Shown here: one piece after another, positions 46,839-54,807 of the stretch
Numbering within the stretch: the first letter of the stretch is position 1
Layout: the number at the start of each line of letters is the position of its first letter
Assembly (NCBI RefSeq): GCF_001767395.1
Contig: NZ_CP017014.1
Coordinates: 3,170,501 to 3,234,500 of the forward strand
DNA: 64,000 bases
Direction of reading: 5' to 3'
Origin: Rhodococcus sp. WMMA185
GTDB lineage: Bacteria > Actinomycetota > Actinomycetes > Mycobacteriales > Mycobacteriaceae
Made by a program: the position numbers and the translations under genes
Notes under the pieces: generated by a model
Told to the model about the DNA's origin: nothing
What the model saw: only the letters and a program-made list of their open reading frames with translations
Database searches by the model: none

Positions 46839-48092
46839 TCAGGGAACAGCGATCCGCCCCTCGACCGCGGCGAGGCCGATGTCTTTGCGGTAGTGGCTTC
46901 CGGGCAGCTTGACGGTGGCGATCTTGTTGTAGGCGTCGTCGCGCGCGGCGGTCAGATCGGGTCCGACCCCGACAACACTGAGGACGCGGCCGCCGGACGA
47001 AACTACTTGATCCTCAACAATTTTCGTACCCGCATGCAGAATCCCGTCGCCATCGGCTCCCGTGACCACGTCGCCCGTGCGCGGCGTCGCCGGGTAGTAC
47101 TCGGCAGCGACGACGACCGTCACCGCGGAGCCGTCATGCCATTCGAGTGGCGCGACCTGATCCAACGTTCCCGTGGCCGCCGCGTTCAGGAGTTCGCCGA
47201 GCGGGCTCTTCAGCAGAGCCAGCACCGCCTGCGTCTCGGGGTCACCGAACCTGCAGTTGAACTCGACCACGGCCGGGCCGTCCTTGCCGATCGCCAGACC
47301 GGCATACAGCAGACCGGTGAACGCACAACCGCGCGCGACGAGCTCGGCAGCGACCGGCTTCACGACGTCGTCGACGATGCGGGCGACGGTCTCGTCGGGC
47401 AGCCACGGCAGCGGCGTGTAGGCGCCCATGCCGCCGGTGTTGGGCCCCGTGTCACCATCGCCGACACGCTTGTGGTCTTGAGCCGGAAGCAGTGGCACCA
47501 CGGTTTCACCGTCGACGACACAGAACAGCGATACCTCGGGTCCGTCGAGGAAGGATTCGAGGAGGACCGGGTGACCGTTCTCGAGCAACTCGGCAGCATG
47601 ATCGCGGGCGGTGTCACGATCGGTGGTGACGACGACGCCCTTGCCCGCGGCCAGGCCGTCGTCCTTGACCACCCAGTTCGGTCCGAAGCGATCCAGGGCC
47701 TCGTCCAGCTTGGCGGGATTGTCGACGATCTCACTGTGCGCGGTTCGGACACCGGCCGCTTCCATGACATCTTTGGCGAACGCCTTGGAACCCTCGATGC
47801 GTGCGGCCCCCGCCGAGGGGCCGAAGCAGGCGATGCCGGCCGAGCGAACGGCGTCGGCGACGCCGAGGACGAGGGGCACCTCGGGGCCGATGACGACGAG
47901 GTCGGCGTCGAGTTTCTTCGCCAGAGATGCCACGGCCTCCCCTGACGCGACATCGACGGGGTGCTGCTCGGCGATCTTGCCGATCCCGGCGTTGCCGGGT
48001 GCACACATCAGGGCAGTGACACTCGGGTCGCGAGAGAGGGCGAGAAGGAGGGCATGTTCACGGGCTCCGGAGCCTATAACGAGTACGCGCAC
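46839..48092 (-). CDS. purD: Phosphoribosylamine-glycine ligase
   Basis: 417 residues, ATP-grasp. [20 protein letters not shown] at the N-terminus, [25 protein letters not shown] and [12 protein letters not shown] are GARS marks. Joins glycine to phosphoribosylamine (step 2). Convergent with the ArsM-like gene and divergent from a HIT gene. Confidence 0.96.
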   Translation of the reverse strand: MRVLVIGSGAREHALLLALSRDPSVTALMCAPGNAGIGKIAEQHPVDVASGEAVASLAKKLDADLVVIGPEVPLVLGVADAVRSAGIACFGPSAGAARIEGSKAFAKDVMEAAGVRTAHSEIVDNPAKLDEALDRFGPNWVVKDDGLAAGKGVVVTTDRDTARDHAAELLENGHPVLLESFLDGPEVSLFCVVDGETVVPLLPAQDHKRVGDGDTGPNTGGMGAYTPLPWLPDETVARIVDDVVKPVAAELVARGCAFTGLLYAGLAIGKDGPAVVEFNCRFGDPETQAVLALLKSPLGELLNAAATGTLDQVAPLEWHDGSAVTVVVAAEYYPATPRTGDVVTGADGDGILHAGTKIVEDQVVSSGGRVLSVVGVGPDLTAARDDAYNKIATVKLPGSHYRKDIGLAAVEGRIAVP

Positions 48093-48137
48093 GAGGTCAG
48101 CCTACGGCGCGCCCGTCCGAGCGCATAACCTCACCAC

Positions 48138-48563
48138 ATGGGATCTGTATTCAGTGCCATCATCAACGGAGATCTGCCCGGACGATTCGTGTGGGAGGAC
48201 GACGACGTCGTCGCGTTCCTCACCATCGCGCCCGTCACGCAGGGTCACACCCTGGTCGTGCCGCGCAGGGAGGTGGACCAGTGGCAGGACGTCGACGATG
48301 ACGTGTGGACCAAGGTCATGGATGTCTCCCGGACGATCGGCCGCGCTGTACGCCCCGCATTCGAGGCCCCTCGCGCAGGTTTGCTCATTGCAGGCCTCGA
48401 GGTACCCCATTTACACGTGCACGTCTTCCCTGCCTACGGCCTCGGCGACTTCAACATCAGCAACGCGGATCCGAACCCGTCTCCGGAATCCCTCGACGAG
48501 GCAGCTGACAAGATCAAGGCAAGCCTTCGTGAACTCGGGTACGCCGACACGGTCCCCGTCTGA
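48138..48563 (+). CDS. HIT-family protein (Rv0759c-like)
   Basis: 141 residues. [20 protein letters not shown] at the start and the triad HLHVHVFP near residue 95. Compared with the HIT gene at 39460 it lacks the N-terminal Cys pair (FSAI in place of FCAI). Divergent from purD, as in mycobacteria. Nucleotide substrate unknown. Confidence 0.9.
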   Translation: MGSVFSAIINGDLPGRFVWEDDDVVAFLTIAPVTQGHTLVVPRREVDQWQDVDDDVWTKVMDVSRTIGRAVRPAFEAPRAGLLIAGLEVPHLHVHVFPAYGLGDFNISNADPNPSPESLDEAADKIKASLRELGYADTVPV

Positions 48564-48676
48564 TCGAAGGCTTCCTTGCCCACTCACCACTCGACGACCT
48601 GACGCACTCGGGCCGGGGTCACGCTCACTTGCCCCGAGCCCCCAGTTGGGTAACATATTGGTCGTCGATACGACAT

Positions 48677-48719
48677 CCGGACGAGCGCACCGTACCCGGC
48701 CAGCGACAAGACGGTGCAC
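48677..48719 (+). ncRNA. Guanidine-III (ykkC-III) riboswitch aptamer
   Basis: The sequence matches the guanidine-III consensus in order: CCGGACGAG, CCGTACCCGG and ACAAGACGG. CCGG at 48677-48680 pairs with CCGG at 48696-48699, and GCACCGT at 48687-48693 pairs perfectly with ACGGTGC at 48711-48717, forming the family's pseudoknot. The Shine-Dalgarno AGGAG at 48720-48724 directly abuts the 3' strand, so ligand binding would set ribosome access to the SugE/Gdx gene. Matching was by eye. Confidence 0.88.
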
Positions 48720-48730
48720 AGGAGCTCGTC

Positions 48731-49045
48731 ATGGCATGGATCGTATTAGTGGTGTCGGGAATCTTGGAGGCCGTCTGGGCCACTGCCCTCGGCCGCTCTG
48801 AAGGATTCTCCAAACTCGGACCCAGCGCCCTCTTCGGTGTTGCGTTGATTCTCAGCATGGCGGGTCTGGCATACGCGATGCGCGATCTTCCCACCGGAAC
48901 CTCCTATGCAGTCTGGGTGGGAATCGGCGCCTCGTTGACCGTTGCCTACGCAATGCTGACGGGTAGCGAGGCCGCATCGCTGGTGAAAGTCCTGCTGATA
49001 GTGGGAATCGTGGGATGCGTCGTCGGCCTGAAGGTTCTGCACTGA
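48731..49045 (+). CDS. sugE: SMR exporter, SugE/Gdx guanidinium subtype
   Basis: 104 residues, four helices, MAWIVLVVSGILEAVWATAL with the essential Glu13. It resembles the SugE branch (GTSYAVWVGIGASLTVAY) rather than EmrE. Gdx proteins export guanidinium ion, and the guanidine-III riboswitch immediately upstream strongly supports this role. A longer in-frame start would lie within the riboswitch and is rejected. It stands alone, with no second SMR subunit. Confidence 0.92.
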   Translation: MAWIVLVVSGILEAVWATALGRSEGFSKLGPSALFGVALILSMAGLAYAMRDLPTGTSYAVWVGIGASLTVAYAMLTGSEAASLVKVLLIVGIVGCVVGLKVLH

Positions 49046-49236
49046 TTCGCAATAGTCGAGGGGTTGTGGCAGGGGCCGGCAAGAAGGTACGTATTTCGCA
49101 TGGCATCCGTTTCGCGTGATACGAACCGTCGTTAAATGCTGGCCCCTGCTGCTGTCCCACTCGAGGGATGTAGTTCCGGCGCGCGAGCCAGCTCGTAAAC
49201 TCTCAGGGCATTTCACCCCTTCGGACTAGGACACCC

Positions 49237-50400
49237 ATGACGTCTGTTCCCGTCGGTGCCGACACACGCATCGAGCGCATCACCCTGCCCGATTCGACCA
49301 CGGCCTGGGAGATCGCCGGCTACGACACTGTTCGGCATCTCCTGGGCGATCAGCGGTTGTCGTTGAACCGGAAACACTCCACCAGTGGCTATACAGGGCT
49401 TTCGTTGCCCCCCGCACTCGATGCGAACCTGCTGAACATGGACCCACCGGAACACACTCGCATCCGAAAACTCGTAGCCGCAGCATTCACCACTCGCAGA
49501 ACCGAAGCACTCGAGCCGCACGTGCGCTCCACGTGCAAGGAACTTCTTGCCGCATTGCCCGGCCAGGCTGACGAGCACGGCGTCGTCGACCTGATCCCGG
49601 CATTCACCAGTGTGATTCCATGTCGGGCAATCGCCGATCTGTTGGGTGTACCTGTAGAAGACACGGAGGACTTCTCTCGCTGGACAACGACATTGGTGAA
49701 CAACGCCACAACTGATCCAGAATCCGTCAAGCAGGCTGCCGGCGCGATCGTCCTCTATCTGATGAAGCTGATTGCCACGAAACGCAACCGGCCCCAGGAC
49801 GATCTGATCAGCGACCTGATTGCCGCACGCGATAACCGCGACGCGTTGACGGATGACGAGTTGCTATCCCTGGCCTTCCTGCTCCTCGGCGCGGGGTACG
49901 AGAATGCCGCGAACCTGCTCACCAACACGTTGCATGCCGTACTCACCTCCGGGGATCTCGCAGCAGAAATCACCGAATCCCTCACCCGCACAGGAACAAT
50001 CAGCGACCCGCTCCGAGAGAACATCATTCGCCTCCACGACGGGGTGAAGCATGCGATACGCCGCTTCCCCACCACCGACATCGAGGTCGGTGACACGGTC
50101 ATCCCCTCCGGCAGCACGATACTTCTGGCCACACGCGAAACCAACGCCGGAGCTCAGCAGCACTTGAGCTTCGGGCACGGTATTCACTACTGCATCGGAG
50201 CATCCCTGGCACGACTCGAGCTCACCACCGCACTCGAAGAGTTCCTCACCACGTACCCGAACGCGCGACTCGCCCCCGACCGGGAGATCAGTTTGCGGCC
50301 GTCCACGCGGGTCCATGCACCCAACGCCTTGCCTACCGTGCTCGGGCTGCCACGCGCGACTTACAGTCCCGCTACCGCCGATTTGGACACACTGCGGTAG
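49237..50400 (+). CDS. Cytochrome P450, non-canonical
   Basis: 387 residues. The haem-thiolate loop SFGHGIHYCIG holds Cys319. LLNMDPPEHTRIRKLVAAAF and the I-helix GAGYENAAN (218-226) are P450-like. The I-helix lacks the usual acid-alcohol threonine (Asn/Ala there). In the K-helix, ENIIR (261-265) puts Asn where the ExxR Glu belongs, and the meander before the haem loop is missing about 20 residues (TRETNAGAQQHLSFG). It may still bind haem; turnover is doubtful. Redox partner and substrate not visible. Confidence 0.8.
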   Translation: MTSVPVGADTRIERITLPDSTTAWEIAGYDTVRHLLGDQRLSLNRKHSTSGYTGLSLPPALDANLLNMDPPEHTRIRKLVAAAFTTRRTEALEPHVRSTCKELLAALPGQADEHGVVDLIPAFTSVIPCRAIADLLGVPVEDTEDFSRWTTTLVNNATTDPESVKQAAGAIVLYLMKLIATKRNRPQDDLISDLIAARDNRDALTDDELLSLAFLLLGAGYENAANLLTNTLHAVLTSGDLAAEITESLTRTGTISDPLRENIIRLHDGVKHAIRRFPTTDIEVGDTVIPSGSTILLATRETNAGAQQHLSFGHGIHYCIGASLARLELTTALEEFLTTYPNARLAPDREISLRPSTRVHAPNALPTVLGLPRATYSPATADLDTLR

Positions 50401-50423
50401 CGGGGTCAGCGTCGGAACTCTCG

Positions 50424-51236
50424 TCAGGTCAACAGGTCGGGCTCCTCGTGGACAAGGCTCTCGTAGATCGGCTGAAAGTTGAGCCACCCCATGTACGGGG
50501 TGCCGAAGTGGTGGCGGGTGTGCCTCGCTGCGTCGGGCGCGACCGGCTTGGGCGGCGTTGCCGATGCCTCGATCAACAGCTGTACCCGGCAGGCGTGCTC
50601 GAGGGCGATGAACCACCAGGCCGCTTCGTCGATGCTGTGCGTTCCGGCCGAGAACAGCCCGTGGTTCTGGTGAACGACGGCTTTGTTGTTGCCGAACTTG
50701 GAACCGACAGCCTTGCCCGCGTCGACTTCGACGACGATCGCGCCGGCTTCTTCCTCGATGACGGTGTGGTGCTCGAAGAAAACGCAGGCATCTTGGGTGT
50801 TCGGCGGTAGCAATCGCCCCATGGCGGCCCAGGCCGCACCGTGAACCGTGTGGGCATGGCACGAAGCCACAATGTCGGGGTTCGCCTCATGTATGGCGGA
50901 GTGCAGGACGAAGCCGGCCCGGTTCGCGGTATGGTCACCTTCCACGACCCTGCCGCCGTGATCGACGAGGATCAGGTTCGACACCTTGACGTGTGAGAAC
51001 GGCACGGCGAAGGGATTCGTCCAGTAGAGATCGGGGTCCTTGGGATCGCGGACCGTGAGGTGACCGCCCGTTCCGTAGCTGAAGCCGAACTTGCCGAAAG
51101 CACGACATGCGGCGGCGAGCCGTTCCTTTCGATGCAGGCGGTCTTCCTCCAGAGACTTAAATGTCGGTAGCTCAGGGAACTTCAGCCCCTGTTGCTGAGG
51201 TTGGTAGATGGATTGGCGCTCCACTGTCTCGGTCAT
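50424..51236 (-). CDS. Class II aldolase/adducin-family protein
   Basis: 270 residues. A metal-binding His pair in SCHAHTVHGAAWAAMG, SYGTGGHLTVRDPKDPDLYW, and VHQNHGLFSAG. Class II aldolases of the fuculose-phosphate type cleave phosphorylated sugars, but adducin-like members often have other roles. The neighbouring PucR regulator (51416) suggests control by a small metabolite. Substrate unknown. Confidence 0.85.
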   Translation of the reverse strand: MTETVERQSIYQPQQQGLKFPELPTFKSLEEDRLHRKERLAAACRAFGKFGFSYGTGGHLTVRDPKDPDLYWTNPFAVPFSHVKVSNLILVDHGGRVVEGDHTANRAGFVLHSAIHEANPDIVASCHAHTVHGAAWAAMGRLLPPNTQDACVFFEHHTVIEEEAGAIVVEVDAGKAVGSKFGNNKAVVHQNHGLFSAGTHSIDEAAWWFIALEHACRVQLLIEASATPPKPVAPDAARHTRHHFGTPYMGWLNFQPIYESLVHEEPDLLT

Positions 51237-51415
51237 GACGTCTCTCCTTTTCGGCCGCTCGATGTCGTGTTCGCAACCTTTCTCGGATGCCTAAAGCCAT
51301 CGTCGGCGCGAGCGTCGGAGCGCACCACCGCACTTTGTCGCGAGATGCGACGGCGACTTTCACGTTTCGTAGAAAGACCCTCGTCGCGCCACTTCTGCGT
51401 CGACTATGAAACCGA

Positions 51416-52660
51416 TCACGAGCGGGTGTACGCGTCAAGCAGTTCCATCGCTTTGAGTCCGAGGTGGAGAACTTGGCGTGCTTCGCCATCGTGAAGGCTC
51501 ATCCCGAGCTGCGTTTCGATCTGGTTCAAGCGGTAGTAGAGCGACGTTCGGTGCAGTCTAAGACCCTGGGCGGTAACAGGTATCGATCCGCCCGATACCA
51601 GGTACAGCGCCAGCGTCTCGCCGAGCACACCGTGCGTGTCGTCCTCGAGAAGCCGGCACAGAGCTGATGGAACTGCCTCTTCGAGATCTTCACGCCGTAG
51701 CCGAAGGAGGACGGAGAACACTCCCAGGTCGGAATACGCCGCCACCGGCCGGAACTGGGGGAGCCACGTTGCGGCCTCGGCGGCCAGTCGCGATCTTCTG
51801 TGCGCCGTGCGTATCATGCTCAGCTGCGTCGGTTCGTCGCACAATCCCATTGTGCAACAGGCGTTCTCGTCAAGAAGTGAACTGACCGAGTCCAGGATGC
51901 GCCTTCCTTGCTCGCGAATGCTCTCCTCACTTGGTGGGTGCTCGGTGACCGCGCATATCGTCACAGTTCCGTCCTGGTACACGTGCGCGAGTCGAGAGCC
52001 CTCTCTCAGCTCCACGTTTGCAATTCCGGCATCGACCTCGAGGCCGACCTCGGCGCCGTAGCGCCCGGGGCTACCGATCTTCATCGTCATCACCACGGCT
52101 TGATCGACGGGACCGCCCATGATGTGGGCCGCCTGCGAGCGAGCCTGCTCTCGCACAGCGTCATGATCGCTGAGAAGGTCGGAGAGGAGTTGGGACCGTT
52201 GCGCCTGGCGTCGCTGCAGGTCCGCTTGGTCTCGATCGAGAATGCCGACCATCGCTCGAGTCGTCTGCATCGCCGCATTCAGTTCGACGTCGGTCAGCCC
52301 GTTCGCGTCCCGATCGATAATCATGAGCAGCGCCAGCAAGGTTCGTCCTTGCCGAATCGGTATCACGAATCGCTGCTCGAAACCCAACGTCGGTGCGGCA
52401 GCAACGGTGCCCGGCTCGCTCCAACTTCTGACCCCGAAGGAGTGGATATGTCGATAGACCTCGGGTAGCGCAACCCGAGCCAGCACGGCCCGAACCCGGG
52501 CCTCGTCCTCGTCGTCGTAGTGAGCGCTCGCGGCAAGAATTCGAATCTCTGGGTCAGTGACCGTGACGGATCGTTGCAGCCGCACCGCCAAGCGATCGAC
52601 CATCTCCTGCAGGTTGTCGGTCCGCAATACCGCACTCCTCGAAGTAGCGCCCCACATCAT
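51416..52660 (-). CDS. PucR/CdaR-family transcriptional regulator
   Basis: About 414 residues from ATG 52660. GAF-like N-terminal half (EMVDRLAVRLQRSVTVTDPE), a middle region, and the C-terminal PucR HTH: VTAQGLRLHRTSLYYRLNQI then LGMSLHDGEARQVLHLGLKA. These regulate purine, sugar-acid or aromatic catabolism. It lies upstream of the aldolase gene on the same strand and probably controls it. A start at 52681 (TTG) is possible. The upstream region contains a 15-bp repeat array. Confidence 0.85.
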   Translation of the reverse strand: MMWGATSRSAVLRTDNLQEMVDRLAVRLQRSVTVTDPEIRILAASAHYDDEDEARVRAVLARVALPEVYRHIHSFGVRSWSEPGTVAAAPTLGFEQRFVIPIRQGRTLLALLMIIDRDANGLTDVELNAAMQTTRAMVGILDRDQADLQRRQAQRSQLLSDLLSDHDAVREQARSQAAHIMGGPVDQAVVMTMKIGSPGRYGAEVGLEVDAGIANVELREGSRLAHVYQDGTVTICAVTEHPPSEESIREQGRRILDSVSSLLDENACCTMGLCDEPTQLSMIRTAHRRSRLAAEAATWLPQFRPVAAYSDLGVFSVLLRLRREDLEEAVPSALCRLLEDDTHGVLGETLALYLVSGGSIPVTAQGLRLHRTSLYYRLNQIETQLGMSLHDGEARQVLHLGLKAMELLDAYTRS

Positions 52661-52683
52661 CTGAGTGCCCGGTTCGAGCAACT

Positions 52684-52757
52684 GTCAATCCCTCAGCGTC
52701 CAATCCCCCAGTGTCCAATCCCCCAGTGTCCAATCCCCCAGCGTCCAATCCCCCAGC
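52684..52757. repeat. 15-bp tandem array upstream of pucR
   Basis: Four units GTCCAATCCCCCAGT/C at 52698-52757 and a degenerate unit before them. It lies 24-97 bases upstream of the PucR start, in its likely promoter or leader, and on the other side before the membrane protein gene. Confidence 0.92.
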
Positions 52758-52947
52758 GTCGAATGACTCGCGGCATCTGCCGAATCTGGATCAACAACAA
52801 ACTGGCTCCGACAACCGGTGGACTTCCGAAGAGCTCCGACCATGTGCTCTCGGGAACGTCGGTGCGACGGGAGCCGACCATCCGGCCTTTCTTGCAACCA
52901 AGATCATCCGACGCTCCGATTTCCCCACGACGCAACAGGACGCATGG

Positions 52948-52953
52948 TTTGAT
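52948..52953 (+). promoter_or_regulatory. Leaderless-type -10 (TTTGAT) before membrane protein gene
   Basis: TTTGAT, then exactly six bases, then ATG at 52960. The same arrangement precedes the lipoprotein genes at 55535 and 57570, within a shared GGATGGTTT-like context (CGCATGGTTT here). Confidence 0.4.
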
Positions 52954-52959
52954 ACGCGC

Positions 52960-53445
52960 ATGACCGGGACTCGAGGGGATCCAGGGAAGAAGCGTCCGAT
53001 CTGGCAGAAGTTGCTGTTCGGTTTGGCGACCGCGTTCGCGGTATTCGCGATCATCGGCTTGATCGTAAGCCCACCCATGGATGACACCGGCGCTTCGGCG
53101 CAGCGGCCCGATTCAACTTCCGATCCCCGCTGCAAACCCGCAGACCCGGCACTCATCGACCTCGTCTCGTCAGGTCTGACAAAGCCCAATCGGAGCTTGA
53201 CCAACGCAACAGTGATCGAAGACGGTGCCCTGACTTTCTTCGGTGCAACAGTTGTCGACAATGCGGGGAGCGTTCAGAGTCGGGCGGATGTGTGGGTGGT
53301 GTTCGAGGGCCAGGTCTACTCGTCGACAGATCGGGCACGCAACGACACCAATTGGCCCAGGGCACGCGAATCTTTGGGTATTCAGACCAGCGACAGCCGC
53401 GTACGGGCGGTCGATGAATGCGTGGAGAACCTCACCGGGAACTGA
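52960..53445 (+). CDS. Single-pass membrane protein with extracytoplasmic domain
   Basis: 161 residues from ATG 52960. Basic N-terminus (MTGTRGDPGKKRPIWQK), one helix (LLFGLATAFAVFAIIGLIVS) and an outer domain with DPRCKPADPALIDLVSSGLT, FFGATVVDN and DVWVVFEGQVYSS, with two Cys that could pair. No family recognised. A longer frame would include the 15-bp repeat array and is rejected. Outer face of the membrane inferred. Confidence 0.6.
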   Translation: MTGTRGDPGKKRPIWQKLLFGLATAFAVFAIIGLIVSPPMDDTGASAQRPDSTSDPRCKPADPALIDLVSSGLTKPNRSLTNATVIEDGALTFFGATVVDNAGSVQSRADVWVVFEGQVYSSTDRARNDTNWPRARESLGIQTSDSRVRAVDECVENLTGN

Positions 53446-53485
53446 CCGTTCAGAGATCTTGGGCGAAAGCCGATTGGCTCACGGG

Positions 53486-53881
53486 TCATCTACCAGCGGC
53501 TTGCTGCGCGATTTGGATTAGATTGCCGCACGTGTCGTCGAAGACGGCGGTAGTTACCGAGCCCATATCGACGGGTTCCTGGGTAAAGTGCACCCCGAGT
53601 CCACGCAGCCGCTGGTACTCGGCTTGCGCGTCGTCCACGGCGAACGAGGTGCACGGTATGCCGTCGGCTACCAGTGCGGTCTTGTATGACTTGGCCGCTG
53701 GGTGGTCGTCGGGTTCGAGTAGGAGTTCGGTGCCATCAGGATCCTCGGGTGACACCACGGTGAGCCAACGGAACTTACCCAGTGGAATGTTGTTCTTCTC
53801 TGTGAATTTGAGGATCTCCGTGTAGAAACGGAGCGCTTTGTCCTGATCGTCAACGAGCACGCTGGTTAGGTTGATTCTCAT
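53486..53881 (-). CDS. VOC family (glyoxalase-like) protein
   Basis: 131 residues: MRINLTSVLVDDQDKALRFY then GTELLLEPDDHPAAK and TTAVFDDTCGNLIQIAQ. VOC-fold; members bind metals and act in resistance or small-molecule turnover. AGAAGGGA precedes the ATG at 53881. It overlaps the 3' end of the ArsR-family gene by 32 bases, so it is probably under that regulator. Confidence 0.85.
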   Translation of the reverse strand: MRINLTSVLVDDQDKALRFYTEILKFTEKNNIPLGKFRWLTVVSPEDPDGTELLLEPDDHPAAKSYKTALVADGIPCTSFAVDDAQAEYQRLRGLGVHFTQEPVDMGSVTTAVFDDTCGNLIQIAQQAAGR

Positions 53882-54209
53882 CGTGGTCCCTTCTGTCGAC
53901 AGTGCCGGCATCGTGGTCGTCATCGATATAGTTGGCCGCGTTCTTGTCAAGCCACCGTTGGACGATCGGTTCGAGCGGCTTGGTGTTGATGTAGTGGAGC
54001 TTGTATCTGCCTTTGCGCATGGTCTTGATCAGTCCGGCGGCTTCCAGGATGCCGAGGTGCTGTGAAATCGCTTGCCTCGTAAGACCAATGCCGTGCTTGG
54101 TTGTCAAACGCGAGCAGATCTCGAAAAGCGTCTGGCCGTTTCGGTCGGTCAACTCGTCGAGGATCGTGCAGCGCGTGGAGTCCGCCAAAGCCTTGAAGAT
54201 GTCCTCCAC
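53850..54209 (-). CDS. ArsR-family winged-helix regulator, probably leaderless
   Basis: 119 residues. VEDIFKALADSTRCTILDEL and LTRQAISQHLGILEAAGLIK (recognition helix). No Cys metal motif of the classical ArsR kind is seen, so the signal is unlikely to be arsenic. Start GTG 54209 is chosen because a promoter sits at exactly the leaderless distance upstream; a TTG at 54227 would lie inside the operator. Co-transcribed with the VOC gene. Confidence 0.85.
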   Translation of the reverse strand: MEDIFKALADSTRCTILDELTDRNGQTLFEICSRLTTKHGIGLTRQAISQHLGILEAAGLIKTMRKGRYKLHYINTKPLEPIVQRWLDKNAANYIDDDHDAGTVDRRDHDENQPNQRAR

Positions 54210-54216
54210 GCCAGAA

Positions 54217-54246
54217 ACGATAGGCAAGAAATTACTTGCCTGTCAA
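54217..54246 (-). promoter_or_regulatory. arsR-type promoter with operator in the spacer
   Basis: On the - strand: TTGACA (-35), an 18-base spacer GGCAAGTAATTTCTTGCC, then TATCGT (-10), and seven bases to GTG. The spacer is itself nearly all palindrome (AGGCAAG-N6-CTTGCCT at 54222-54241). Repressor bound there would block polymerase and the start codon. Strong autoregulation signature. Confidence 0.72.
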
Positions 54247-54464
54247 AACTGAGGCTATGGCTGCGCGCCGTGGACCCTGACTTCCAGCCACCGTGCGGGC
54301 ATTGCGTTCGCACTCCACCTCGTTATCGCCGTCAACAACGAGGTACGTGGCGCAGTGACCGAGTTCGAGGCCTCTCCGAGGATTTCCACCGTTCTTTTCC
54401 GGGGATCTCAGGAAGCGAGCATCGACGTCCATGCCTTGGTTCTTCGTGTGGGCAGAGAATGCAT

Positions 54465-54498
54465 GAGGCCCGGTCTCCCTTCTCGGAAACCGGGCCTC
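54465..54498. terminator. Hairpin left of the island (displaced tRNA-Thr terminator?)
   Basis: Arms GAGGCCCGGT and ACCGGGCCTC, 14-base loop. It lies 27 bases outside the left duplicate of the tRNA 3' end, where the terminator of the tRNA would stand if the island were absent. Confidence 0.6.
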
Positions 54499-54525
54499 AC
54501 CTATAGAACTTCTTCTGCAGGAGCA

Positions 54526-54549
54526 GAGCCCCCTGTCAGGATTGAACTG
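54526..54549. repeat. att-like 24-bp duplicate of tRNA-Thr 3' end
   Basis: Identical to 58440-58463 (starts GAGCCCCCTGTCAGG). The remaining tRNA body is absent here, so this is not a tRNA gene. Confidence 0.85.
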
Positions 54550-54697
54550 TTCTCGACCCCGTGGTGCAGCGGGTAGAAATTCTCTGAACTGGCATTATCA
54601 GGCGCCTGCTGGCGTTGCTTGGCACTGCATGGCTTTCAAGTGTGGGCAAAATGTGGGCAGAGCGGGGCGCGGTGCCGAACCCGCGAACCTATGAGGC

Positions 54698-54797
54698 AAC
54701 GAAACGCCCCACCCCGGGGAGCGGCAACTCCTCGCAACACCCAGCCTGCGGAGCTGCGACGACCAGTTGAAACCGCCTGATGGGGTGGGGCGTTGTT
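54698..54797. other. Structured element A, about 100 nt
   Basis: Outer stem AACGCCCCACCCC/GGGGTGGGGCGTT (54703-54715 with 54782-54794), then GCGG/CCGC, CAACT/AGTTG and TCGCA/TGCGA inner helices. It begins 10 bases after the stop of secreted protein A. A diverged partner exists at 56795-56900 with matching helices. It could be a complex terminator, or a separate RNA or DNA element. Confidence 0.6.
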
Positions 54798-54807
54798 GCG
54801 TAGTGGA

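Noticed and set aside
52684-52757. CRISPR array
   Set aside because: Units are contiguous 15-mers with no spacers, and there are no cas genes.
54240-54464. Small + strand ORFs between arsR and the island
   Set aside because: No ribosome site, no domain and frames cross the hairpin at 54465; likely non-coding.
54526-54549. A second tRNA gene
   Set aside because: Only the T-arm/acceptor 3' end is present; no D-arm or anticodon arm.
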